A stretch of DNA of 42,411 nt from Ameyamaea chiangmaiensis (GTDB lineage: Bacteria > Pseudomonadota > Alphaproteobacteria > Acetobacterales > Acetobacteraceae): assembly GCF_013376175.1 (NCBI RefSeq), contig NZ_JABXXR010000013.1, positions 1 through 42,411 on the forward strand, in the 5' to 3' direction. Positions within the stretch are counted from its first letter, which is position 1. Every line of letters begins with the position of its first letter. The notes beneath the pieces are model-generated. The model saw nothing but the letters and a program-made list of their open reading frames with translations. It made no database searches and had not been told where the DNA came from. A program made the translations under genes and the position numbers. Positions 24,683-33,439 of the stretch are shown piece after piece.

Positions 24683-24714
24683 CTGACCCCTGTCCTCTCG
24701 CAGACGGAGCCTCG

Positions 24715-26319
24715 ATGTCCACGGCCGCCCCGCTTCGTCCCTGCCGCCGCGCGGTTCTGGCCTCGGGTCTCGGCATGGGGGCGGCCACCGTTCTGGACGT
24801 GGTGCCCGCAGGCGCAAGGCCTTCGCACGATGATATTCTCGTCGTAGCCATCGGCTCCGATCCTGTCGGGCTGGAGCCTGCGGACAATCGGGCGGAGCCG
24901 ATCGGAAGCGAAATCATTCTGAACGTGTTCGACCCGCTGGTGGCGTGGGCGTCTGATACGGACGCCGAGCCCGAAGGTCGACTGGCCGAGCGCTGGCGCG
25001 TTTCCGCCGACGGAACCCGTTACAGCTTCGTCGTGCGCGAGGGAGTGACGTTTCATGATGGCACGCCGCTGGACGCGGAGGCCGTGCGGTTTTCGCTCGA
25101 ACGTACACGGCGACTGAACCCCTACATGCGGGCGAGCCTGGATGCGCTGCAGTCGATCACGGTGACCGGCCCGCTGACGCTGGATTTCGAATTGTCCCGG
25201 CCGGTTCCGTTCTTTTTGTCGCTGCTGGCCCAGCCCCAAAGCGGGATCGTCAGTCCCACGGCGGTTCGGACGCTGGGGCGGGATTTTTCCACGCGACCGG
25301 TGGGGACGGGTGCCTTTCGTGTGGATCGCTACGTGCCGGACGTCGGACTGACGCTGTCGCGCAATCCGTCCTATTTTCGTGGAGCGTCGCGGCTGTCCTA
25401 CCTCGTGTATCGTGTGATCGCCGATGCCTCCACCCGCAGGCTGGAGCTCGAGCGCGGCGAGATCGACGTCTGCCAGCAGAACGCGCAGTTATCGTCGCTG
25501 CCGATGGCTGACATACTTTCCTTCCGCCGCAACCCCGATATTCAGGTGATCGAGGTGCCCAGCCAGATCATGCGGCAGCTGGACTTCAACAATCGGGCCA
25601 CCGGTCGGCCCGTCGCCGATCTGCGCGTGCGGCAGGCGGTCGCGCATGCGATCGATTATGACGCGCTCATCGATGGGGTTCTGGCCGGAACCGTTGATCG
25701 CGCCTTCGGTCCGTTGCCCGGCAGCAACTGGGCGTTCGACCCCTCGATGCGTGATCTAGCGCCCTGCTTCGATCCGGCCCAGGCCGTTGCGTTGCTGTCC
25801 GAAGCCGGGTTCGGACCCGGTGCGCTGCACCTGACCCTGTATACGTTCGAAGGGACATTCTGGGCCACGGTGGCGACGTTCCTGCAGTCCTGTCTGGCGG
25901 CCGTCGGGATCAGGACCACCATCGAACAGATGGAGTTTCCCTCCCTGCGCGCCCTTCACGTTTCCGGCCGCTTCGATACGGCGCTGGACGGCCGGGAGCC
26001 CTGGTATAACGATCCGGACGCCCACCTCACGATCGGTTATCTGTCCACACTTGCCGAAACCGCCATGACATTCCGCATGCCACCCGATCCCGCCATGGAC
26101 GGCCTGATCCTTCAGGCACAGGTCGAGACTGATCCGTCACGGCGCAAGGCGCTGTATGCGACGCTTCAGGCGCGGCTTCTGGCACGCCTGCCCGCCGTGT
26201 ACCTGTTTACCAACAAGGTGATCGTGTTCGCGCGTCGCAATGTGCGGGGACTGGTGGTCAAATCCACGCCACCGCTGAGCGAATACTGGGGCGTGTTCAA
26301 GGAGGCGCGGTCGGGATGA
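24715..26319 (+). CDS. ABC transporter substrate-binding protein, family 5 (peptide type), probably Tat-exported
   Basis: This 534-aa periplasmic binding protein has an N-terminal C-R-R-A-V-L-A-S-G-L-G-M-G-A-A segment, a twin-arginine-like signal ending near P-A-G-A-R. The mature part shows the SBP_bac_5 pattern: D-P-V-G-L-E-P, N-V-F-D-P-L-V, L-A-E-R-W-R-V-S-A-D-G-T-R-Y-S-F-V-V-R-E-G-V-T-F-H-D-G-T-P and A-V-A-H-A-I-D-Y-D-A-L-I. It delivers ligand to the DppBC-like permease encoded directly downstream, which it overlaps by ATGA. SD-like CGGAG at 24705-24709. Ligands of this family range from peptides to opines and other small amides. Confidence 0.94.
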   Translation: MSTAAPLRPCRRAVLASGLGMGAATVLDVVPAGARPSHDDILVVAIGSDPVGLEPADNRAEPIGSEIILNVFDPLVAWASDTDAEPEGRLAERWRVSADGTRYSFVVREGVTFHDGTPLDAEAVRFSLERTRRLNPYMRASLDALQSITVTGPLTLDFELSRPVPFFLSLLAQPQSGIVSPTAVRTLGRDFSTRPVGTGAFRVDRYVPDVGLTLSRNPSYFRGASRLSYLVYRVIADASTRRLELERGEIDVCQQNAQLSSLPMADILSFRRNPDIQVIEVPSQIMRQLDFNNRATGRPVADLRVRQAVAHAIDYDALIDGVLAGTVDRAFGPLPGSNWAFDPSMRDLAPCFDPAQAVALLSEAGFGPGALHLTLYTFEGTFWATVATFLQSCLAAVGIRTTIEQMEFPSLRALHVSGRFDTALDGREPWYNDPDAHLTIGYLSTLAETAMTFRMPPDPAMDGLILQAQVETDPSRRKALYATLQARLLARLPAVYLFTNKVIVFARRNVRGLVVKSTPPLSEYWGVFKEARSG

Positions 26320-27329
26320 GCGCGTATATGGCACGCCGGATCATGGCCATGATCCCTGTTCTGGGGCTGGTGTTGCTGATCGTCTTCGGCCTGACGCGGA
26401 TGATTCCGGGCGATCCGGCGGTGACCCTGCTGGGCCCGGGTGCCACGAACGCCCAGATCAGTGCGTTGCGCCACGAACTGCGTCTCGATCGGCCGGCTGC
26501 GTTGCAATTCGTCGACTATGTTGCGGGGCTGGCCCGCGGTGATCTCGGCACGTCCATCCGGACCGGGCGTCCGGTGACGGACGCGTTGGCCACCCGTCTG
26601 CCCGCAACGATGGAGCTGGCGGTGATGGCCTTCGTGCTGGCGCTGACGGTCGGCGTGCCCGCCGGTGTTCTGGCCGCGCGGCGCCCGGGCGGCGGTGTGG
26701 ATTGTGCGTTGCAGTTCTGTTCGCTGTGCGGAGTGTCGATCCCGGCCTTTCTGCTGGCGTTCGGCTTGCAATATGTGTTCAGCGCGTGGCTGGGGTGGCT
26801 GCCCGTCGCGGGCCGCACCAGCGCGTTCATGATCGATGACGGGCGTGGCGGCTTCCTGCTGCTGGACAGTCTTCTGCGATGCGATGTCGCAACCTTTGCC
26901 GACCTGCTCGCGCATATCATTCTGCCGGCCATGGTGCTGGCGGCGTTTCTCACCGCCATGCTCGGCCGTTTTCTGCGCAATGTGATGATCGAGACCCTGT
27001 CGGAGGATTATATCCGAACGGCGCGGGCCAAAGGCATGAAAGAGGGGCAGATCCTGCTTGCGCATGCGCTTCCGAACGCGGCCGGACCGGCCATCATGAT
27101 TCTTGGCGTGCAGTTCGGTGATATGCTGGGGGGCGCGATCCTGACCGAGACCGTGTTTTCCTGGCCGGGAATCGGGCGCTACATGTTCGAAGCCATTCGC
27201 GATCGCGATTATCCTGTCATTCAAAGCACGACGCTGGTCTTTGCGATCATCTTCATGACCGTATCCCTCGGCGCGGACGTCCTGAGCGCCCGGATCGATC
27301 CCCGTTTGCGGCGCGAGCGTGCGCGATGA
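26316..27329 (+). CDS. ABC transporter permease (DppB-like)
   Basis: This 337-aa inner-membrane permease has about six hydrophobic helices and the N-terminal family signature Y-M-A-R-R-I-M-A-M-I-P-V. It also has R-M-I-P-G-D-P-A-V, L-D-R-P...Y-V-A-G-L-A-R-G-D-L-G-T-S, and the EAA coupling loop R-T-A-R-A-K-G-M-K-E-G-Q-I-L-L-A-H-A-L-P-N-A. ATGA overlaps link it to the binding protein before it and to the DppC-like gene after it. Confidence 0.95.
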   Translation: MSAYMARRIMAMIPVLGLVLLIVFGLTRMIPGDPAVTLLGPGATNAQISALRHELRLDRPAALQFVDYVAGLARGDLGTSIRTGRPVTDALATRLPATMELAVMAFVLALTVGVPAGVLAARRPGGGVDCALQFCSLCGVSIPAFLLAFGLQYVFSAWLGWLPVAGRTSAFMIDDGRGGFLLLDSLLRCDVATFADLLAHIILPAMVLAAFLTAMLGRFLRNVMIETLSEDYIRTARAKGMKEGQILLAHALPNAAGPAIMILGVQFGDMLGGAILTETVFSWPGIGRYMFEAIRDRDYPVIQSTTLVFAIIFMTVSLGADVLSARIDPRLRRERAR

Positions 27330-28150
27330 CGCGCTGTCTTCGCCATATGCTCGCCCATCGCGGTGGACGGGCGGGAGTGGTCATTCTGGGCATCATGATT
27401 GCCCTGATTGCAATCGCGCCGCTGGTGACACCGGGCATGCCCGACCATATGGACGTGACCCGGATGTTGCAGGCGCCGAGCCGGACGCATCCTCTCGGCA
27501 CGGATCTGTTCGGGCGTGACGTGCTGACACGCACCCTGTATGGCGGTCGTCATACGCTGGCGATCGGGCTGGGTGTGGTGGCGATTGCCTTTGCCGTCGG
27601 GGTGGGTGTGGGGACTGTCGCCGGTTTCCGGGGTGGACTGTTCGATGCCGTGGCGATGCGTATCGTCGACGCGGTCCTCAGTTTTCCCGCGCTTGTTCTG
27701 GCGATCGCGCTGGCCGCTGCCCTTGGGCCGGGACTGCTGGACGCGATGCTGGCGATCGCCATCACGATGACACCCCAGTTCGCCCGTCTGGCACGGCGTC
27801 AGGCGCAGCATATTTCGGGCATGCTCTATGTCGAGGCTGCGCGCGTGCTGGGGGTCGGGAGCCTGCGGATCATGGCGCGCCATGTGCTGCGCAACGGTAT
27901 CGCGCCGATGGTGACACTGGCATCGTTGTCGGTGGGATCGGCGATTCTTCAGGTGTCCAGCCTGGGGTTTCTGGGGCTGGGGGCGCAGCCGCCGTCGGCC
28001 GAATGGGGTGCGGATATTGCGGCCAATCTGGATTTCGTTCGCGTCGCCCCGTGGGTGTTGATGAGTGCGGGTGCGGCGATCATGCTGACGGTCCTGTCGT
28101 TCAATCTGATCGCTGATGCGATGTCTGATTACCTCAACCCGAAGGTATGA
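27326..28150 (+). CDS. ABC transporter permease (DppC-like)
   Basis: This 274-aa partner permease has about six hydrophobic helices. Family motifs are H-P-L-G-T-D-L-F-G-R-D-V-L-T-R-T-L-Y-G-G-R near residue 50, and the EAA loop E-A-A-R-V-L-G-V-G-S-L-R-I-M-A-R-H-V-L-R-N. The C-terminal segment S-S-L-G-F-L-G-L-G-A-Q-P-P-S-A-E-W-G is also typical. It forms the channel with the DppB-like protein. The ATPases are encoded in the upstream block of the operon (18984-20926). Confidence 0.95.
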   Translation: MTRCLRHMLAHRGGRAGVVILGIMIALIAIAPLVTPGMPDHMDVTRMLQAPSRTHPLGTDLFGRDVLTRTLYGGRHTLAIGLGVVAIAFAVGVGVGTVAGFRGGLFDAVAMRIVDAVLSFPALVLAIALAAALGPGLLDAMLAIAITMTPQFARLARRQAQHISGMLYVEAARVLGVGSLRIMARHVLRNGIAPMVTLASLSVGSAILQVSSLGFLGLGAQPPSAEWGADIAANLDFVRVAPWVLMSAGAAIMLTVLSFNLIADAMSDYLNPKV

Positions 28151-28153
28151 GCG

Positions 28154-29569
28154 GTGGACGCCCGAATGACCAACACACGCCCTGATGACGTGCATATCGT
28201 GCAGGAAAAGGTGGACTTTCTGCCACCCGACCGGGTGACGGACGACCGCAGTATCCTCACGCTCAAATCCCTTGTGATGGAACCGCTGTGCGCATGGACC
28301 GACGGGCGTGTCGAGGCCGGCCTGTTCGACCGGTGGGAGGTGGACGAGACCGGCTGTGTCTGGACGTTTCATCTCCGCCCGGATCCGGTTTTTCATGATG
28401 GGCACCGCTGCACGGCTCGGGACGTCGTCGATTTCGTGGACGCGATCAGCGCATCCGTTGATACGTTTGGCATGAAGTGGTCATATGCGCGCTACTTCGC
28501 ACATGCACGGTTCGTGGCGGCATCGGAATCGACAATGCGCGTGACGACCGCGCGTCCCATGGGCGATCTGCCGGAAATTTTCACCGAATTCTATCTGTCC
28601 CGTACCGATCCGGAGGGAAACGCGACCATCGGCACCGGCCCCTTTCGTGTGGACGCTTTCACGCGCGCCACATCGGTCCGGTTGAGCGATGCCCAGGGAC
28701 GCAGAATGAGGATCGACGCCCTGCCGAACGCGGAGGCGCGTCTGGCGGAGGTCGTGGCCGGGCGTGCGGACATCGCGTGCCAGCTCGATTGTCTGGAGAG
28801 GCTGCCCCGCCGGGAGGGGCCGTTGCAGTGGATTCACGCCACGCACTGCCTGTCGGTGATGGCGTATCTGAATTGCGCGCGCGGGTTGTTCGCGTCCGAC
28901 GTGGCGCGGCGGGCCGTGAACCTGGCGATCGACAGGCAGTCCCTGTGCCGGCAGGTTTATCACGGCCTGGCGCGCCCTGCGGCGACGATCGTCAGCCCAT
29001 GGCACTGTGGTGCTTCGCAGGCCGGGCTTCATCCGATCGACTACGATCCCGACACGGCGCGCGCGATGCTTCGAACGCTCGACTTTCGCGAGGAACTGGT
29101 GCTGCGGACTCCGACATATATGCCTGAACATGCCGTCGGGATCGCGCATGTCATCAAGGACGCACTTCAGCATGTCGGCCTGGAAGTACGCATCGATGTG
29201 GCGGACGACAGGCCGGGCTATGCGCGCGCGATAGGACGCAAGGACATGGGCGATATCGCCATATTCGATTCGTCGCCGCATAGCACATTCCGTGTCCTGA
29301 ACGACAAGATCAGCAGTTCCAGCCGGGGCGTCTGGTGGCAGGGCTTTGACGACCCCGCGCTTGAGGGCCTGATCACCACGGCGAACGAGACCATCGATCC
29401 GCAGCGTCGGGCCGTAGCCTATGGTCGGTGTCTGTCGGCGCTGCAGACCAATCCTCCTTGGCTATACCTGGTTCATCCCGAGACACTGGCGGCCGCGCGG
29501 GCCGGACTGGGCGGACTGTCCGTGGATCATAAAGGTATCATGCATTTCACGAAGGAAGCGTTCTCATGA
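28154..29569 (+). CDS. Second family-5 substrate-binding-like protein, no visible signal peptide
   Basis: This 471-aa protein has the SBP_bac_5 pattern: W-E-V-D-E-T-G-C-V-W-T-F-H-L-R-P-D-P-V-F-H-D-G-H, G-T-G-P-F-R-V-D-A-F, R-R-A-V-N-L-A-I-D-R-Q-S-L and P-W-L-Y-L-V-H-P. Its N-terminus is polar (M-D-A-R-M-T-N-T-R-P-D-D...) with no hydrophobic core, Tat motif or lipobox. It is also about 60 residues shorter than the first binding protein, lacking that protein's leader and linker. Either the start is wrong or the protein stays in the cytoplasm. It starts at GTG 28154; ATG 28166 is the alternative. An ATGA overlap joins it to the VOC gene. Confidence 0.85.
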   Translation: MDARMTNTRPDDVHIVQEKVDFLPPDRVTDDRSILTLKSLVMEPLCAWTDGRVEAGLFDRWEVDETGCVWTFHLRPDPVFHDGHRCTARDVVDFVDAISASVDTFGMKWSYARYFAHARFVAASESTMRVTTARPMGDLPEIFTEFYLSRTDPEGNATIGTGPFRVDAFTRATSVRLSDAQGRRMRIDALPNAEARLAEVVAGRADIACQLDCLERLPRREGPLQWIHATHCLSVMAYLNCARGLFASDVARRAVNLAIDRQSLCRQVYHGLARPAATIVSPWHCGASQAGLHPIDYDPDTARAMLRTLDFREELVLRTPTYMPEHAVGIAHVIKDALQHVGLEVRIDVADDRPGYARAIGRKDMGDIAIFDSSPHSTFRVLNDKISSSSRGVWWQGFDDPALEGLITTANETIDPQRRAVAYGRCLSALQTNPPWLYLVHPETLAAARAGLGGLSVDHKGIMHFTKEAFS

Positions 29570-29952
29570 AGCAAGACTATACCATCACGTTTTTTTATTA
29601 CGAGAACATGGCGTCCGTCATTCCGTTTTACGAAGAGGTGTTGGGATTCGAGCTGGTGCTGGATCAGGGCATGGCGCGCATATACCGTGTCGGGGAAGGA
29701 AGTTACTTCGGCATGGTTGACGGCAATCGCGGTCATTTGCGGCATCAGCCACACAGTGCGGTGCTGCTGACCATCGTTGCCCAGGATGTCGAGGGCTGGC
29801 ATGCCCGCATGGTGGCCGCGGGGGTGCCGAACGTAAGCACTCTTCAAAAAGGACGCTTCTGCGAGCACTTCTTTTTTGAAGATCCCGCCGGCTATGCGAT
29901 CGAAATCCAGCGCTTTCACAACCCCTCGGTCGCCGCGCTGTTCCGGGGGTGA
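29566..29952 (+). CDS. VOC superfamily (glyoxalase/bleomycin-resistance-like) protein
   Basis: This 128-aa protein has two beta-alpha-beta-beta-beta halves: I-T-F-F-Y-Y-E-N-M-A-S-V-I-P-F-Y-E-E-V-L-G-F-E-L-V, then a second half ending F-F-F-E-D-P-A-G-Y-A-I-E-I-Q-R-F with the conserved metal-type Glu. The usual first metal His is not obvious, so activity or metal may be atypical. It sits between the second binding protein and the NTPase-FGE fusion, with ATGA and GTGA overlaps on either side. Family members are lyases, dioxygenases, epimerases or binding proteins; the function here is unknown. Confidence 0.82.
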   Translation: MKQDYTITFFYYENMASVIPFYEEVLGFELVLDQGMARIYRVGEGSYFGMVDGNRGHLRHQPHSAVLLTIVAQDVEGWHARMVAAGVPNVSTLQKGRFCEHFFFEDPAGYAIEIQRFHNPSVAALFRG

Positions 29953-32000
29953 CGTCTATGACCACTCTGTATGTCCGGGGGCGGGACCTGATCCGCCGCT
30001 TCGGGGATGCCCCTCTCGTCTGGGGAGCGGGCGGGGACTCTCTCGCCGTGCATCAGGCGTATATTCCGCTGCTGGTCAGCTACACGCAGGAGGATATGGA
30101 GGCCAAGGGTCTTCGCAAGCTGGACGATCCGACCGCGCCTCGTCCGCCCGTGCATTTCACGGCGCTGGACATGGTAAGCCGGGAACGCGGTTGTCTTCTG
30201 TCCGGAGACACCGGTTCCGGGAAAACGAGTTTTTCACTCGACCTGGCTCTCAATCTCGCCGGGGAACTGGTCGGGGACCGCCGCTATGGTCTGAAGGCTC
30301 TCACGCGGATGGTGGCGCGTAACGGGGCGGGCACGCGCCGGCAGGAAAGCTGGAGTGGGCCGGTCCCCGAGCCGGTCCTGTACAGGGTCGAAGACGGTGA
30401 CGACTGGGATCATGTTATCCGGACGTTGACCGATGAAGGTCTTCTGGAGGCAAACACGCTCCTGATTATTGACGGGCTGGAAAAATGTCCTGACCCTGAA
30501 TCTATCCTTCGTAACGCGGCGGCTTTGCTGGAGGCGCATTCCGCGCTGCGGGTCGTCGTGTTGGCGGATGGCTATTTCTGCCGGGGTCTGGCCGTGCCGG
30601 ACGCATTTGCCCCGTTCTCCCTGATCGCCCTGAACGACGCACAGAAGGCCGATGCACTGGCAAGGCGTGCGTGTCGGGCGGATGCGGACGGCATGCCTGC
30701 ACGACCGGACCTGTTCGTCGCCGCGATGGCCGTCGGCGGGGCGGCCGGTGCCGACCCGGTCGCGGTCGCCGACGCGTGGCTGCACGCACAGTCGGACGAA
30801 CGTCGGGCGGCACTTGCCACCGCCGCCGTGGCCGACGGCCAGCCGGTAGGCGCTGACAGGCTGATCACGTCGGATTTCGCCCGAACGATACTGTATCCCG
30901 TGTTGGCTGCACGTGCGTTTTCCATGCTGCCTGCGCACGATGTTCTGGTCCGTGTCGCGCAGTCCCCGCTCCGCTGGCGTTCCACGATCCCCCTTCTTGC
31001 GATGGTCCTGCGCGAACGTGGTCAGGGGACGACGGCACTGGCGCGGGGGCTGCTCGAGCTTTCCGACCGCTGGGCGATCGGGCTCTTGTCAGCCGCCGCA
31101 CTCTGCGTGACATCGACGGACGACGACGATCTGCTGCGGGCCGCGCGGCGCGCCCTGACCACGATGATCGCGCAAGGCGGGGCGACGCTTGCGCTGCGCG
31201 ACCAGGCGGCGCGATACCTCGCCCTCGTTGGTGACCCGCGTGCGCTGGATACGCTGATCGACGTGCCGCCCGGGCGCAGTGTCATCGGGTCGGACACGCA
31301 TCCGAATTCGCAGCCGGTGCACGCCGTTAGGCTGGCGGGCTATCGCATCGGCCGGTACCCCGTCACGGTGGCGGCCTACGGCGCCTTCGTGCGCGAGACG
31401 GGCCGCGCGTGGACATCGCCCGATGCTGCGAGAGCCGAGCGCGCGAACGCACCCGCCACGGACGTGACGTGGTATGACGCCTGTGCCTATTGTGCGTGGC
31501 TGACGCAACGCTGGCGTGCTGAAGGTCGAATTGCGGCCGACGAGGTGGTGCGGCTTCCCACCGAAATGGAATGGGAACGCGCGGCGCGGGGGGATCACCC
31601 CGACGAGTCCGGCGCCGTCGTGTATCCCTGGGTAGGAGCGTGGAGGGCGGGATGGTCGAATTCCGCCGAACTGGGCCTGAACACTCCGGTTGCCGTGGGG
31701 CTGTGTGCCTACGGGCGCTCTCCCTACGGCGCGGATGACATGGCGGGTAACATCTGGGAGTGGACGACGACGCTATGGGGCCCGGACATGGCGACCCCCG
31801 ATTTCGCCTATCCGTACCGCGACGATGGGCGCGAGGCCCCTGATGCGGATGTCTCGATCCGGCGGGTCCTCCGTGGCGGGTGCTTTTCCAGCAATCGCCT
31901 GAAAGCGTGTTGCACCTATCGCGGCAGTCTGGAGCCGAACGGCTTCTGGCGCGGGAACGGCTTCCGTGTCGTCGTATCGTCAGCGGATCCGCGAGCCTAA
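29949..32000 (+). CDS. P-loop NTPase (STAND/NACHT-like) fused to FGE-sulfatase (SUMF1/EgtB/PvdO) domain
   Basis: The 683-aa protein has, in its N-terminal half, a P-loop NTPase: Walker A G-D-T-G-S-G-K-T at 86-93 and Walker B L-L-I-I-D-G at 170-175. A largely helical region follows to about residue 420. The C-terminal 250 residues form an FGE-sulfatase domain: D-V-P-P-G-R-S-V-I-G-S-D, Y-R-I-G-R-Y-P-V-T-V-A-A-Y, D-V-T-W-Y-D-A-C-A-Y-C-A-W-L, R-L-P-T-E-M-E-W-E-R-A-A-R-G, D-M-A-G-N-I-W-E-W and R-V-L-R-G-G-C-F...N-G-F-R-V-V. The two catalytic Cys of true formylglycine-generating enzyme are not at their usual places (Cys residues lie nearby), so a binding or other role is possible. It starts at GTG 29949 (GTGA overlap) or ATG 29958. 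No signal peptide. Confidence 0.85.
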   Translation: MTSMTTLYVRGRDLIRRFGDAPLVWGAGGDSLAVHQAYIPLLVSYTQEDMEAKGLRKLDDPTAPRPPVHFTALDMVSRERGCLLSGDTGSGKTSFSLDLALNLAGELVGDRRYGLKALTRMVARNGAGTRRQESWSGPVPEPVLYRVEDGDDWDHVIRTLTDEGLLEANTLLIIDGLEKCPDPESILRNAAALLEAHSALRVVVLADGYFCRGLAVPDAFAPFSLIALNDAQKADALARRACRADADGMPARPDLFVAAMAVGGAAGADPVAVADAWLHAQSDERRAALATAAVADGQPVGADRLITSDFARTILYPVLAARAFSMLPAHDVLVRVAQSPLRWRSTIPLLAMVLRERGQGTTALARGLLELSDRWAIGLLSAAALCVTSTDDDDLLRAARRALTTMIAQGGATLALRDQAARYLALVGDPRALDTLIDVPPGRSVIGSDTHPNSQPVHAVRLAGYRIGRYPVTVAAYGAFVRETGRAWTSPDAARAERANAPATDVTWYDACAYCAWLTQRWRAEGRIAADEVVRLPTEMEWERAARGDHPDESGAVVYPWVGAWRAGWSNSAELGLNTPVAVGLCAYGRSPYGADDMAGNIWEWTTTLWGPDMATPDFAYPYRDDGREAPDADVSIRRVLRGGCFSSNRLKACCTYRGSLEPNGFWRGNGFRVVVSSADPRA

Positions 32001-32014
32001 ACAGGAGGTCGAAT

Positions 32015-32428
32015 ATGAAAAGCGTTTTTCATCTTGCCTATAACGTCGATAATCTTGACGAGGCACGAGATTTCTACGGACAAACACTGGGCTGCGCGGA
32101 AGGACGGAGCGCGCCGACATGGGTGGATTTCAACTTTTTCGGTCATGAAATTTCGCTGCATCTCGGAACACCTTTCGTGGCCCAGAACACGGGGCGTGTG
32201 GGCGAACATCTCGTACCGATGCCGCATCTGGGCGTGATTTTGCCGCTCGACGACTGGCGGGTTCTGGCGGATCGGCTTGTCGCGTTGCACGTCGATTTTG
32301 TGTTGCCGCCGACGGTGCGCTTCAAAGGGGAGCCCGGCGAGCAATGGACGATGTTCTTTCGTGATCCGTCAGGAAATCCGATAGAAATAAAGGGTTTTGC
32401 GTCGATGGATGCGGTGTTCGCGAAATAG
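32015..32428 (+). CDS. VOC superfamily protein
   Basis: This 137-aa protein begins M-K-S-V-F-H-L-A-Y-N-V-D-N-L-D-E-A-R-D-F-Y, with the first metal-type His at residue 6. A strong AGGAGG (32003-32008) lies 6 nt before the ATG. Further metal-type residues are H in G-H-E-I-S-L-H-L and Glu in S-G-N-P-I-E-I-K-G-F. The ligand set looks complete, unlike the VOC protein at 29566. It closes the catabolic operon; the next sequence is transposase debris. Confidence 0.88.
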   Translation: MKSVFHLAYNVDNLDEARDFYGQTLGCAEGRSAPTWVDFNFFGHEISLHLGTPFVAQNTGRVGEHLVPMPHLGVILPLDDWRVLADRLVALHVDFVLPPTVRFKGEPGEQWTMFFRDPSGNPIEIKGFASMDAVFAK

Positions 32429-32461
32429 ACAGTCTAGTTCGTGATGGTTCGTCTATCGCAT

Positions 32462-33439
32462 GAGGTTCTGTTGGCAGAAAGTCTTCTCAGACTGGCTTGG
32501 ACGTGATTCAAAGCTGGTCTTTACGGAGACCGTTGAATGCGTGGCGACCTGACCGACGAAGAATGAGCGATTATTGGCAATCTTCTGCCGCCTGAACGTG
32601 GTCTTTCGTCCCGACTATCGCAGGATAATCCTCTATTTTTCAACGGAATGCTTTATGTCCTGCATGTCGGTTGTCCATGGCGGCACATGCATGAGCGCTA
32701 CGGAAAATGGAACGCGGTGTATGTGCGGTTCCGTCGATGGGCAGAGCAAGGACAGCACGGTCGTTCGGGCTCACAGCCAGGCGGTTGGCGCAAAAGGGGG
32801 ACTCAGAAGGACGGCTTTGGTCGAAGCCGCGGCGGCTTTGCGAGCAAGGTCCACGCCCGTGCTGACGGTCAGGGACGCCCTCTTGGCTTTGACCTGACGG
32901 GTGGTGAAGTTTCTGCTTATTCCGGCGCTGATGCCCTGATGGACCTGCCGGTCGTGACACCGCGCCGACTTCTGGCCGACAAGGGGTATGATAGTGACAG
33001 GATACGGGAGACCCTGCTTTTTCGAGGTGTTCTTCCCGTCATCCCGCCACGTTCGAACCGGCCACCGGACATTCCCTGCGATTTCCGCCGATACCGTGAC
33101 TGAAATCGTTTCGAAAGGATGTTCAACACGCTCAAGAAGTTCTGCCGTATCGCCACCTGCTATGACAAAACGAGGAAATCCTTCGTCGCCTTTCTCAATC
33201 TCGCTACCGTCACGTTGTGGCTACCATCTTTTGTCAAAGGAGCCTGCCCGCTATCTGGTCGTCTCTTTGTCGAAGGGTATGAAAAACCTCTTATGAGCAC
33301 GAGATCCTTCGCGAGCATCTCGGACTGCCGGTTCCTGACAATCGCTGGTCGGTCGAACGATCGCGCGCAGCGGAGGCACGGACACCGGCGGCGTCCAGGC
33401 GTGTGGAGCGTCCTGTCATGCACGCCAACAGCCGTCCTC
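32462..33439 (+). mobile_element. Remnant of an IS5-family insertion sequence (ends uncertain)
   Basis: The transposase pseudogene marks an old IS copy. A possible pair of ends is GAGG-TT-CTGTTGGC at 32462-32475 facing GCCAACAG-ccgt-CCTC at 33424-33439, sharing 12 of the bases in inverted orientation. No target-site duplication is evident, and the right end lies about 200 nt past the transposase homology, more than usual. The boundaries are therefore a guess. Confidence 0.35.
32537..33243 (+). pseudogene. IS5-family (IS427-like) transposase, inactivated
   Basis: Read from ATG 32537 the frame gives M-R-G-D-L-T-D-E-E then TGA (32564-32566, probably once Trp). It continues with typical transposase sequence (P-P-E-R-G...F-F-N-G-M-L-Y-V-L, G-C-P-W-R, H-E-R-Y-G-K-W-N-A-V-Y). 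After R-R-W-A-E-Q-G a block of roughly 25-35 codons, including the segment before D-S-T-V-V-R-A-H-S-Q, is missing and the frame changes. D-S-T-V-V-R-A-H-S-Q and the slippery AAAAGGGGGA (about 32794) followed by T-Q-K-D-G-F-G-R-S-R-G-G fit the family's two-frame expression. A second stop (TGA 33101-33103) replaces an Arg codon before N-R-F-E-R-M-F-N. Similarity ends near P-S-F-V-K. It is not functional. Confidence 0.88.

Noticed and set aside
27221-28405. Antisense ORF (394 aa) opposite the DppC-like permease
   Set aside because: Shadow of a clear permease gene; no recognisable domain and a His/Arg/Gln-rich composition.
31860-31980. C-terminal FGE-domain region as a diversity-generating retroelement variable region
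   Set aside because: FGE-type domains are common targets of such systems, but I see no reverse transcriptase, no template repeat and no adenine-derived variability pattern in the window.
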